NCBI GenBank assembly: GCA_036897485.1
Contig: JAYMTF010000495.1
Location: forward strand, 1 to 35,017
Source of the DNA: Pelargonium nanum
Lineage: Eukaryota; Streptophyta; Magnoliopsida; Geraniales; Geraniaceae
Reading direction: 5' to 3'
Length of the DNA stretch: 35,017 nucleotides
The translations under genes and the position numbers were made by a program. Of the stretch, positions 10,862 through 20,500 are shown one piece after another. A model generated the notes under the pieces. The model worked only from the letters and a program-made list of their open reading frames with translations, was not told the DNA's origin and ran no database searches. How positions within the stretch are numbered: the stretch's first letter is position 1; every line of letters starts with the position of its first letter.

Positions 10862-11066
10862 AATCGTGAAAATATATACCAAGACATGCCAAGTGTTTAA
10901 TACTACTTTAGATTCCCTCTGAGGTCTCAAGTTCGAGCCTCATTGTCGACTGTATGAGTGAGATTTGTGGGGTGAGGTTTAGGGTGACACTTCTTTTGAG
11001 GAGTGAGAAACATTGTTACTTCGAGTATGATGCCCCGTTGCTGATAAAAAAAATCGTGAAAATATA
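10862..11066 (+). mobile_element. Complete tRNA-derived SINE with perfect 15-bp target site duplication
   Basis: The element occupies 10877-11051 (175 bp). It is flanked by the identical 15-mer AATCGTGAAAATATA at 10862-10876 and 11052-11066. It has an A-box-like sequence (ATGCCAAGTG, 10886-10895), a good B box (AGTTCGAGCCT, 10930-10940) at suitable spacing, and an A-rich 3' end (GCTGATAAAAAAA). These are the defining features of a Pol III-transcribed SINE inserted by target-primed reverse transcription. The perfect duplication points to a fairly recent insertion. It encodes no protein. Confidence 0.87.
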
Positions 11067-11245
11067 GTGGTCCACCACATGACATGTAAACATGTATATC
11101 TAACTTTGAGTTTGACTCATATTACATTTCGGTTTACCGATCGCAAGTCGACTGTGAAAATATAATGATCTATCACATAAAGTAAAACACGTGTATATCT
11201 AAATTTGAGGTTGACTCATATCTTTTTTGGATCAGTCGTACTTTA
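11055..11245 (+). repeat. Degenerate tandem duplication, period about 98 bp
   Basis: GTGAAAATATA recurs at 11056 and 11154. Each copy is followed by similar sequence: CACATGACATGTAAAC versus CACATAAAGTAAAACAC, then TGTATATCTAA and GAGTTTGACTCATAT versus GAGGTTGACTCATAT. The SINE inserted at the start of the first unit. Confidence 0.6.
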
Positions 11246-11826
11246 TTTTTTCTTGAAACAAATATCACATCTTAACATTATAGTTCGAGTTGAAATTATT
11301 TTAGTCATCAACTATTGTCAAATCAACATTAATACCATGTGCAAAAAAGCTCTTACTAGGCATCTTTTCAACCTCCATTGTTTAAAAGTCGTTCATATAT
11401 TCATAAACGACTAAACAATTTGTGGACTAAATGAAAGAAAAACTAATTAAGACATTAGTAGAGTTTCAATGTTAGTGAAAAACTTGGAACTCAGCAAAGT
11501 AATTACACCCAATAATTGTAGCTAGATTCTCGCGAGGAGTTAATTTATTTGTTTTAAAATTAATTAAGAAATTTGGCAGTGTTATAATATAACAATACTC
11601 CTAAATTACTACTACAATATAAAGTTTAGATGCCTCGAATCACAAAATAAATAAATAAATAAAACCATATTTTTATAAGGCTATTTATTTTACATAACGG
11701 TTCCCCAAAATCGAAGAAATTAGCTGGCCCTGATATAGTGGCACTTTCGTAGTTTATCGCAAAACGAAGGGCATATTATCTGTTCCCTTTTTATTATACA
11801 CGCCATTGCTATTGCATTGCCGCTAT

Positions 11827-11852
11827 CATCAGTCTCTCTCTCTCTCTTTCAC
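11827..11852 (+). promoter_or_regulatory. CT-repeat in the 5' leader of the DUF1336 gene
   Basis: A (TC)n tract lies 30-55 bases before the ATG, a common feature of plant 5' leaders. The TATA-like TTATTATACA at 11791-11800 upstream is consistent with a start near 11820. Confidence 0.45.
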
Positions 11853-11884
11853 ACACCAAACCCATTCCCGGAGAGATCGCCACC

Positions 11885-12811
11885 ATGTGCCCCACCAACG
11901 ACACTCGTCCGAGCTCTGGATCCGACGCCGGAGCTAAATGCTCTCCGTCGGACTCTTCCTCCGATTGGATCTCCGACTCCATCCACGGCGGATCTCTCCG
12001 CCGCGTCGACCTCCTCACCGGCACCAACGGCTGGGCCTCCCCTCCCGGAAACCTCTTCAACCTCCGCTCGCGAAACTACTTCTCCAAGCGCCAGAAATCG
12101 CCTTCCGGAGACTACCTCCTCTCCCCCGCCGGCATGGACTGGCTCCGCTCCACCGCCAAGCTCGAGAACGTCCTCGCTCGCTCCGACAACCGCGTCGCTT
12201 CCGCCCTCCGCCGCGCCCAGTCCCAAGGCAAGTCCATGAAATCGTTTGTTTTAGCGATAAATCTACAGGTTCCGGGAAAGGACCACCACAGCGCCGTCTT
12301 CTACTTCGCCACCGACGATCCGATCCCTCCCGGCTCGCTCCTCTACCGCTTCGTCAACGAGAACGACGCGTTCCGGAACAGCCGCTTCAAGATCGTGAAC
12401 CGGATCGTGAAGGGACCGTGGATCGTGAAGAAGACGGTTGGGAACTACAGTGCGTGCCTGCTCGGGAAGGCGCTGACGTGCAATTACCACAGAGGGCCTA
12501 ACTACCTGGAAATCGACGTCGACATCGGAAGCTCGGCGATCGCGAGCGCGATTCTCCACCTGGCGCTCGGGTACGTGACGAGCGTGACGATCGATATGGG
12601 GTTCGTGGTGGAGGCGCAGGCGGAGGAGGAGCTGCCGGAGAGGCTGATGGGAGCGATTAGGGTTTGCCAGATGGAGATGTCGTCGGCCACAGTCGTTGAG
12701 GCGCAACAACAACAGCACGCGCCTCCTCCGGCGCGTGCGATTGGACACGCCAAGGTGAATCACCATAGTAGTAGCAAATCAAGCGAAGATGATGACAAGG
12801 AAAATATCTAA
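11885..12811 (+). CDS. DUF1336 / EDR2-like C-terminal domain protein
   Basis: An intronless 308-residue protein. The ATG at 11885 sits in a strong context (CGCCACCATGTG) after a CT-rich leader. The N-terminal ~80 residues are Ser/Asp-rich with the motif SDWISDSIHGGSLRRVDLL. The EDR2-like C-terminal (DUF1336) domain then runs from about residue 85 (GMDWLRSTAKLENVLARSDN) to 265. Family motifs include FVLAINLQVPGK, DAFRNSRFKIV, ACLLGKALTC, YLEIDVDIGSS and LALGYVTSVTIDMGF. The tail is low complexity (poly-Gln, then His/Ser) and ends SEDDDKENI. The PH and START domains of full EDR2 are absent, as in the short members of the family such as At5g10750 (from memory). The biochemical role of short members is unknown; full-length EDR2 restrains pathogen-triggered cell death. 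The coding sequence is GC-rich against AT-rich flanks. It lies 3 kb upstream of two aspartyl proteases, an order also seen in Arabidopsis (from memory). Confidence 0.95.
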   Translation: MCPTNDTRPSSGSDAGAKCSPSDSSSDWISDSIHGGSLRRVDLLTGTNGWASPPGNLFNLRSRNYFSKRQKSPSGDYLLSPAGMDWLRSTAKLENVLARSDNRVASALRRAQSQGKSMKSFVLAINLQVPGKDHHSAVFYFATDDPIPPGSLLYRFVNENDAFRNSRFKIVNRIVKGPWIVKKTVGNYSACLLGKALTCNYHRGPNYLEIDVDIGSSAIASAILHLALGYVTSVTIDMGFVVEAQAEEELPERLMGAIRVCQMEMSSATVVEAQQQQHAPPPARAIGHAKVNHHSSSKSSEDDDKENI

Positions 12812-13620
12812 AATTTAATTTTAGATTTTTTTTTAAAAAATTATGTAATTCTGTCCCTTTTTTGGTTTAACGATTCATGGGGATTAATGGTTTGTTTGTA
12901 GATAATAATTGGAAAAAAAGGAAACAAACAATAATGTGAGAATTTTGAAATCTGATATGTTCTTGGTTCGAGTTGGGATGAGAAAGGTGCTAAATGTTGT
13001 CGTTTTGGGGCTAATGAAGATAGGAGTAGGTAATGGTTTTGTTTTGTGTGGTGCATTGGGCAGTGGCGCTGCGTCGTTTTGTGGTTGTTGTCTGTCGTAC
13101 TGGACACTTTCTGTGGGCGGCGCTGGAGATGTGGAGCTGTGTGGGTTTGTTTGTTTCTCTTTTATTTAGCTAAACATTTTTTTTATAAGTAGTTTTTAAG
13201 TTAATAGAATTGTAGTTAGAAGATAAACTTGGAAACTTCTAATCTCAGATTTTGGATGGTTATTTAGTGGAGAAACAAGTATTGGATGATTGAAACAATG
13301 CCCCAAGATTAAGTTTATTGTTCATAGTTAGAGCTGATATCGAAGGTTGAGTTGTCGAATATGGACCTGATCTGACCCTAAATAGTTCGGGTTGGTAGGA
13401 TTTATGTATAAAATTTACTGAATTGTACGTATTTGTCCAACCTGTCTCAAAAGTTGATCGAATCAGATAAAATTAGTGTCGAGAATCTGTGGATTCGGAT
13501 CCAAATTACTTGATTTTTTTTAGCTCTGACATCTTGGAGGATTAAAAACCAAATAGGAGTATTATATGAGAATTGTCCTGATTTATTAGGAGAACTTTTA
13601 TTTTCTTCTTCTCAAGGTGC
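12812..13620. other. 3' UTR of the DUF1336 gene, then repeat-like non-coding sequence
   Basis: T-rich 3' UTR follows the stop. The 13330-13515 stretch (GACCTGATCTGACCC ... GTGGATTCGGATCC, bounded by AGAGCTGATAT and the reversed TTAGCTCTGAC) looks like a decayed relative of the hAT-type MITE at 32944-33103, without a target duplication. No gene is seen. Confidence 0.35.
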
Positions 13621-13621
13621 A

Positions 13622-14342
13622 ATTTTTTTTTTTATGCTCTTTTCAAGATTCAGAAGTGGCAGAAATGGATGCAAAATGAGCACTCTGGAAGCAACCGCTC
13701 CAACAAAAGTATTTTTGCAACATAAATATACCCCAATAAAAAAAATAATTTAAATATACCATATATTTTCAAACTTATTTCATTTTTTTTTAATGAAGAT
13801 GAATTGGAAATATTGACCGTGAATAGCATCCAACAAGAAAACATCATTAACCACCTGAAGAAGGGCATTCCCTTCTTAGAAAGCAAGGAAGCAGACCTAA
13901 CATAGAAAAAGAGTGTTTCGCTAGAGTGTAAGTATCCCTGTTCGCAAATCACTTTACCAATCTAAAAGACACTAGCAAAAACATTTTTGAACCCACACAG
14001 TCACCAACTAGAAGGGCAAAATGACTCGAGTCCATACAATCTGAATTATTCTTCGAGACGACCTCCTGAACATCAAGGCTCAAAAGCTACCCGATCCAAT
14101 CCCATTCTAAATGCCGACTCAATAGCTGCCCTAAAAGCCCAAGCCTCTGCTAACCGAGCCTCAGGAGGACCCAACCATGATCGACAACCCCCACCAACAC
14201 ACCGGCCATCTAAAGCACGAGCCACCCAACCTCCATCAAACCGACCAATCACTTCCCGAACAGCACCATCTATGTTGATTTTGATCCAACCCACTTGTAT
14301 TGTGATAAAAAAAGTGGCAGAATAAAACAAGTGAAAATACAA
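13622..14342 (-). pseudogene. Decayed RNase H domain, probable 5'-truncated LINE 3' end
   Basis: Minus-strand translation from about 14310 gives GWIKINIDGAVREVIGRFDG, then AEAWAFRAAIESAFRMGLDR and VAFEP. This is the plant RNase H-like domain (RVT_3) that ends L1-type LINE ORF2. The Asp of NIDGA and the Glu of AEAWA, both expected catalytic residues, are present. An extra base near 14075 shifts the frame. The next frame continues DVQEVVSKNNSDC (third acidic residue) to VSFRLVK, then a TGA at 13951-13949 where relatives have Arg, then FANRDTYTLAKHSFS. The usual catalytic His before LAK has become Tyr. An untranslated tail follows and ends in a poly-A run (T-run at 13622-13634 on the plus strand). 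That suggests an element copied from RNA and truncated at its 5' end. A clean target duplication could not be fixed. Confidence 0.72.
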
Positions 14343-14836
14343 ACTACTGGGAAAAGCGTGAAAGCCTAAGCCTTTAGCTTATAAAAAAGTTAAGGTGGGC
14401 CGATACCTACTCGGCCCAGCCCACCCAGCTCTGCTCAAGTCTTCCACTAAAGCTCGTAGCAAGCACAATCACAAGAAAATAAGAGGTGGTGGAGATAAAG
14501 TCTAAAAGTTGAAGAATCCAAATGAATGGTCTTTAGTCTTTGGTGTTTGACCTTATATTACATCCAAAGTAGCCAACCAAGTCTGACACTCAAGCTTGGC
14601 CATGTTTGCTTGGTCCCAAATGTCAATTCTCATTTCTCAATAGAATGTTAATATGAGACTCAGTCAATGCAGCTCAAAAATAACAAAAACCACTAGTGTT
14701 GGTGTTTTAGTCTTCTCAGGTTGGGTCATGATATTGCTGTAATGTAACTCTTGTGTTTTCAAGGATGTGATAGGCCAAATTGCAGCACTAACACACTCCT
14801 ACCATAATTTCCAGTGAACTTCTTAATTTTTAGTGG
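14343..14836. other. Upstream region of the first aspartyl protease gene
   Basis: No gene or clear repeat seen. It serves as promoter sequence for the plus-strand gene starting at 14900. Confidence 0.4.
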
Positions 14837-14843
14837 TATAAAA
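14837..14843 (+). promoter_or_regulatory. TATA box of the first aspartyl protease gene
   Basis: TATAAAA lies 57 bases upstream of the ATG at 14900, followed by a CTCTTTTCTCTCTC leader. Confidence 0.6.
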
Positions 14844-14899
14844 CTAGAGTACAACAATTAAAAACTCCATCTCTTTTCTCTCTCAAATCTGAAACACAA

Positions 14900-16668
14900 A
14901 TGGCTAGCTTTTGGAATATCAGTGTTTTTGTGTTGATTGTGTGCTGCTATTTCAGCTCTATGGTTTGCGTTTATGGAGAAGGAGAGGTGGTAAGCTACAC
15001 CCATCTTGTTCAAATGGAGTCTCTGCGACCCGCATCTACTTGCATTTCTTCCTCCACAGGTTCTTATTTGTACCATCACTACTTTTTTTTATGATTGAAT
15101 GTCTAGCATCCAACGTTCTCTTAGGGAAGCGTGACATTAGTTTCTTGCACACTTTCAACGTCTTTTCAGGAGGTGTAGCATTCGTTTCTTGCGTGTCTTT
15201 TTTCTCCCCGAAGACGAGCAATATCCAGCATTTGGTTGTCTTTTCGGGGAGTTTTAGAGTTTGTTACTAGCATTGAAAAGTATTGTAGGAATTGTTTGCA
15301 TGTCGTCTTTTTTTACAAAGGCGGGCAACATATAGCATTCATTGCTTACACAACTTTGTTCTCTTTGAGGACGGGCAAAATCTAGCATTGAACGTTTTTA
15401 TTTGGAAGGCATAGCATTTATTGTTTTTGTCTTGCTTTTTATGATCAACTTTTCCATTATGCGTACTAGTCAAGTTCATGTTCAGCTATTGATTTATTGT
15501 TTTGTAGGTCCTGCTGGAGGGTTTAATGGTCTAAAAGTAATGAACAAATACGGACCATGCTCACCACTTGGCCGAGGCCAATCCAATTCATTGCTCCAAG
15601 ACCAATTCAGAGTTCAGTCCATCAATGCCAAAACCTCCAGTCCAAACGGCCAACCAACATATTACTCTGACATCGGAGGTGGAAACTACATTGTCACCGT
15701 AGGTTTCGGCACTCCCACGAGAGATTTCTCCTTAATTCTAGACACGGGAAGCGACATCACATGGATACGATGCAAACCATGCTATAAAGGATGCTACCAT
15801 CAGAAGGAGTACCCACTTTTCGATCCCTTCGCTTCCTCTACCTCAAAGCCGCGGGCGCTGCATCCCCATTCTCCGTTACTACAACATGACTTATGGCGAC
15901 AAGTCCTACTCCATAGGACACTTTGGCTGCGACACCCTGACGCTCAAAGGCTCAGGGGTGTTACCCGAAATTCTCTTCGGGTGTGGTCAACAAAATAGCC
16001 CCGGATTTGGCAAATCAGCCGGGGTCCTAGGCCTCTCCCCCGGGGCGGGCTCTATTGTGTCACAAACCTCCTTCAAGTTTAGCAAGATCTTTTGCTACTG
16101 CCTCCCATCCACTGAAGGCTACACAGGGTACCTTGTCTTCGGAGGCGAAGCGCTAAAAGCTTGTAAAACCGCAACGTCCACGCCCCTCCTGAGCAATCCC
16201 TCGGACGATGACCAATACTATTTTGTCCATCTTACGAGCGTTACAATCGGGAACCGAACAATGTCATTTCCGTCCCATCAAAAAACCATCATAGATTCCG
16301 GAACTGTCATTTCTCGCCTGCCTTCGTCAGTTTATCTCGCTCTTCGAAGCGAATTCAAGAAACTGATGTCGAACTACCCTCCCGCTTCTCCTCCGCATCC
16401 GGAGCTCTTGGATACGTGCTATGACCTTACTAATTACAAAAATGTGGAGCTTCCGATGATGACACTGCATTTTGAGGGCTCGAGCGTGAGTTTGGATCCG
16501 CGCGGGGTGGTTTGGAGAGAGAGTGATTCACAGGTGTGTTTAGGTTTTGCTGCAAAGAAAAAAGAGGAGGATTTGAACATTATTGGCAACACTCAACAGA
16601 GGACTATGGGGATGTTGTTTAATGTAAGAGATAAGAAGGTGAGCTTCAGGACAAATGCTTGCTCATAA
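14900..16668 (+). pseudogene. Nepenthesin-type aspartyl protease (A1 family), frame-broken copy
   Basis: Exon 1 is 14900-15059 (signal peptide MASFWNISVFVLIVCCYFSS). A phase-1 intron spans 15060-15507, and exon 2 is 15508-16668. The prosegment has LKVMNKYGPCSPL; the first catalytic motif is LDTGSDITW; the second is IDSGTVISRLP; the end reads NIIGNTQQRTMGMLFNVRD and stops at 16666-16668. Between FDPFASSTS (to 15845) and NMTYGDKSYSIGHFG (from 15883) the reading frame changes twice: an intermediate frame reads AAGAASPFSVTTT before a TGA. Against the paralogue at 17541-21320, about 16 residues are missing here, including three cysteines of the nepenthesin insert. The first frame stops at 15996-15998, so the product would lose the second catalytic Asp. 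Intact relatives are secreted endopeptidases; Arabidopsis AED1 (At5g10760), a likely relative, is an apoplastic defence-linked protein. Either this is a recent pseudogene or the assembly lost bases. Confidence 0.85.
15100..15430 (+). repeat. Degenerate internal repeats in intron 1 of the broken protease gene
   Basis: The phrase TAGCAT or CAGCATT recurs about seven times (near 15109, 15176, 15231, 15274, 15336, 15383, 15409). It is often preceded by GGCGGGCAA, GACGAGCAA or GACGGGCAA. An inverted pair, CTCCCCGAAGAC (15209-15220) and GTCTTTTCGGGGAG (15238-15251), could form a hairpin. This looks like decayed tandem or transposon sequence, unclassified. Confidence 0.4.
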
Positions 16669-17540
16669 TATCAATAGCCAAGATAAATTATGTTCCAGTT
16701 TCTTAGGAATAATGTGTTCACTTGTGATCGTATATGTGTGAACTCATTTGTAATTGTGAACACAAATTATGAGCCCATTGAGCAAGTCCATGGACATCAC
16801 ATAGCTTCTTCTTTGTGTAGCTATTTGGAAGAAAATTCAGCATTTGTACTGTCAGCATATGCATCAATGTAACCAAATTCCTCTTGATCGCTTTCAAAAC
16901 GGGAAAATAATGCTTCCTTTCGTGTAATCTCCTCCGACGATCAAGTTAGATACTTCTCGAGACAGTTTTGGTTCTTTTCATGTTGTTTGCCCTCACCTAT
17001 TTATACTAACGAAGCTTGTTACTACTTAATTGTTTATGTGAGTCACCTCTTTGCCTGGTGCCTCGAGTCCTCTCTTGTGAGTCGTTCTATAACGTGACTT
17101 CATGGTGGACTCGATTTGAGGATGACGTATTGTAAGACCCGCTTTGCTATGATTTATGGGTTTTGAGATGTCTCTCCCCAACTTTACCAATTGATAATCT
17201 CAAAAGCTAAAATGCTTCTTCTTCCAAAACAATAATCTAACTTTCATTTGCAAAGTAGAAACCATTTAAGAAAAATAACTATACAATTGTTCAAACATGA
17301 AATGCAATATCCTAATCAGTACATATAGCAAATTACATTCCCATTACCCAAACCCTAATCATCATTTCTTTTGATTTGATTCGAATTCAAGTATACACTA
17401 TATATATTTTGCAATCTTAATTCATTTTCTAGAACCCTTATTTCCTCTTTTTCTTTTAATTCTTTTTTTTTCTTCAACTATCATAAGCTAGGAATTTGAT
17501 TTGCTCCCACTTAATTTTATTCACACCCTAAATTCATTAA
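16669..17540. other. Spacer between the convergent aspartyl protease genes
   Basis: It contains the 3' UTRs of both genes, AT-rich, with no coding signature. The T-rich tract at 17440-17475 lies near the minus-strand gene's 3' end. Confidence 0.45.
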
Positions 17541-20500
17541 TTAAGCACAACCGCCGGGAGCGAAGCCAACCCTCCCGCCGGCGGCGTCGTAGACCACCTC
17601 CAGCCTCAGCTGCTGCGTGTTCCCGTAGATTGCCACGCCACTGGCGTCGCTGTTTCCGGCGAACCCCAAGCACACCTGCGACGCGCTCGCCGCATACATT
17701 ATGCCTCTGGAATCTATGTCCACCTTCACTCCGCCGCTGAAGGAGAAGGCGATTTTCGGTATGGTCACCGTTTTGTACTTGCTGAAATCGTAACACGTGT
17801 CCAGTATCGACAGCGCCGGAGCCATCGGATACTTCGACATCAGCTGCCGGAACGCCGTCCGGAGCGCGGAGTACGCCGCCGGCGGCAGGCGCGTGATCAC
17901 CGTCCCCGAGTCGATGATCGCTCCCGCCGTCTTGAACACCGACGGAGAGATGGACAGATCCTTCCCGCCGACGCTGATCCCTGTGAAGTCGAGGCCGTAG
18001 AAGGAGGAGCTGGCGGAGACACTCGAGAGAGGCGTGAACTTGGCGGAGGCGGAGATCCCGCCGCCTTTGCCGAAGGTGAGGTGTCCGGTGCCGCTGGCGG
18101 TGGACGGCAGGCAGTAGGAGAAGAAACGGCCGTATTTCGCGGCGGTTTGTTGGACCACCGAGATCTTGTCGCGACCAAGCCCGAGCAAACCGGCGGCGCC
18201 GCCGAACAAACCCTGATTATTCTGGCCGCAGCCGAAATAGAAGCCGCTGAACACATCGCTCGGAGTCAGCGACAGCGTCTCTTTCCCGAAGAACCCGACG
18301 GAGAACGACTGGTCGCCGTACTGGATTCCGTACACGCAGGTGGCGCCGGAGCATTGAGGCGTGTTTCCGGTCGCTGACGTCAGATCGGAGCACAGAGGGG
18401 CAGAACAGGAAATATTGGAGTAAGATTTGGAATCGGAGGGGTCGAAGGTTGGCTCCTTCTGCTGGTAGCACGAGCCGACGCACGGCTCGCACTGGGTCCA
18501 GGTGAGGTCGCTGCCGGTGTCGAAAATGAGAGAGAGGTCCTTCTTGGGCGTGCCCAGGCCCACCGTGACGATGTAGTTGCCGGAGCCGATGGTGCTGCCG
18601 GACTTGGCGGGGATGTTGGCGGACTCGGTCTGTGACAGGTCAGCTTTCGTGGAGAGCCTGGTGTGGATTGAGTCGACTCGGGACTGGTCCCGGAGGAGAA
18701 TCTCGGCGTGACTCGGTGCGGTTACTTTTTGTTGATTCGACAGTTGCGAGCACGGGCCGTGCTTGTGCACTACCTTCAGAGACCCCACTTTGTTATTACC
18801 TGTACGTAAATATCAATATCATCATTAGTTGTGATTAATTTATTTATTTTCCTGCTATTACTTTCTTTTCTTATCAAAGTTGAACCAAAGAAAGGACTAA
18901 TTAAAATACAAATCAAAGGGTCAGTATCCGATAGATTAGCACTTTCTTTAAAATTATTCATGAAGTTATTAATAAACTTATTAAATTAAATATGACAAAA
19001 ATATCCTCTAACTACTAGACGTGCATATTATACCGGGTATAAATTAACGCATGCAGCCGTTTTGCAATTCAAATACATGTAAGACACGTATAGATGGAAA
19101 GTGAATCACATCTTGTGTTTTTGGGCAGTCTTGGTTTTTAGGGGGTGGGACAGTGGGTCCTATCTTGTGTTAGCTGTGATGGACGACTAGGGTTCAATTC
19201 CAACCTTACATGTATTTGACATGTATGATGGCTACATGCATGAATCATATTCCTATTATATATAAGAGATAGTATGAGTCATATATCATACATTATTAGG
19301 TTCAAATTTTCCATAGAAAGACTAAGGAGTAAAGGAGGTCGACTTTTCAAAGTACAACTTAGTTTTCACATAGAGTCATGGTGAAAATCTAAGTTTTTTC
19401 AGTGCGAAATATGCTGTAAATGACTAGTACGAGGTCAACTTAAAAAATTGGACAACTACAATGTCATTTTTTCAAATTAACCTTTAGTTTGTAACAAACA
19501 ACAAATAAACAAGTCATAATCTATTTTTGTCATGTTTGTAGCTCTCCATGTGCAATAGGATTTAGACAGTGACAATCTGACCCAATTACTTTTTAGATCG
19601 AATTTATTTTATAAAATATTTTAGGTTGGTCGCTGGACAGCGAGTAATGACTTTTCCGTTTGTGGATTCTTAACCAAAACTTGAATACTCTGAAACACTT
19701 TCATCTTTGTTTCGAGTAAAATTTTATCAACTCGAACCATGCTAAGACTGATCTGAACCCGAAGTTGTCATCTCTATTAAGATCATATTTATCTTACCTT
19801 CGAAATTCAATATATATATATATAGTTGGTGGCCGGACAATAACAAAAAGGTGAAGCATTTGGTAGCTAGTTGCCACTCACACTCAAAGACAATGTCTAA
19901 ATCTATTTCTGGCACTTAGCTTATCAGATGAGATTCTTTATAATCCAAGCAATACTCTTAAAATACAGGATTTTTTCATTGCTATATTTGCAAACAAAAT
20001 AATAATATATCTTTAATTTAGTGGGTGATTTCATGATATATACTGTATGTATCTTTTCACCAGCAACGAAAACCAAAAAGATAGTTCCATATTGTCAATA
20101 TATTAATTTATAGAAAATAACACGTAATTGTTTCTAGAAGATACAAACTTAATTTTATGTTGATAAAGATGGCACATGAAAATCTTGTATTATAGGAGTG
20201 GGTTCCTTTAGAGGCTCATATCATTATTAATTACATAAATAATGGCTATTGAATTAAGGAAATGGAAAAATACCTTGGCCTCTTCCAATCATTTTGTAGC
20301 AAGATTTGTCCAAATATATAATTTCATGACAATTCAGTTTATTGTTAAGATAACATCGATATGATCACTTGAAATTTTTGTTTAAAACAAACAACATATA
20401 TATAACAACTATACGATTGAATTGGTTAATTTTAAAATTCATGATTGTGACTAATTAAAACAAATATGAATAAATCAAGACTTATAAGGCCCAAAAAATT

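Noticed and set aside
11817-12766. Several long open frames overlapping the DUF1336 gene on both strands
   Set aside because: The GC-rich coding sequence leaves other frames free of stops. Only the 11885-12811 frame matches a protein family.
17896-18492. Open frames overlapping the intact aspartyl protease
   Set aside because: They are shadows of a GC-rich exon with no domain resemblance. The minus-strand protease frame explains the region.
18786-18788. GTG as start of the intact protease (MGSLKVV...)
   Set aside because: A spliced upstream exon with an ATG and signal peptide joins in frame at 18799, so this codon is an internal Val.
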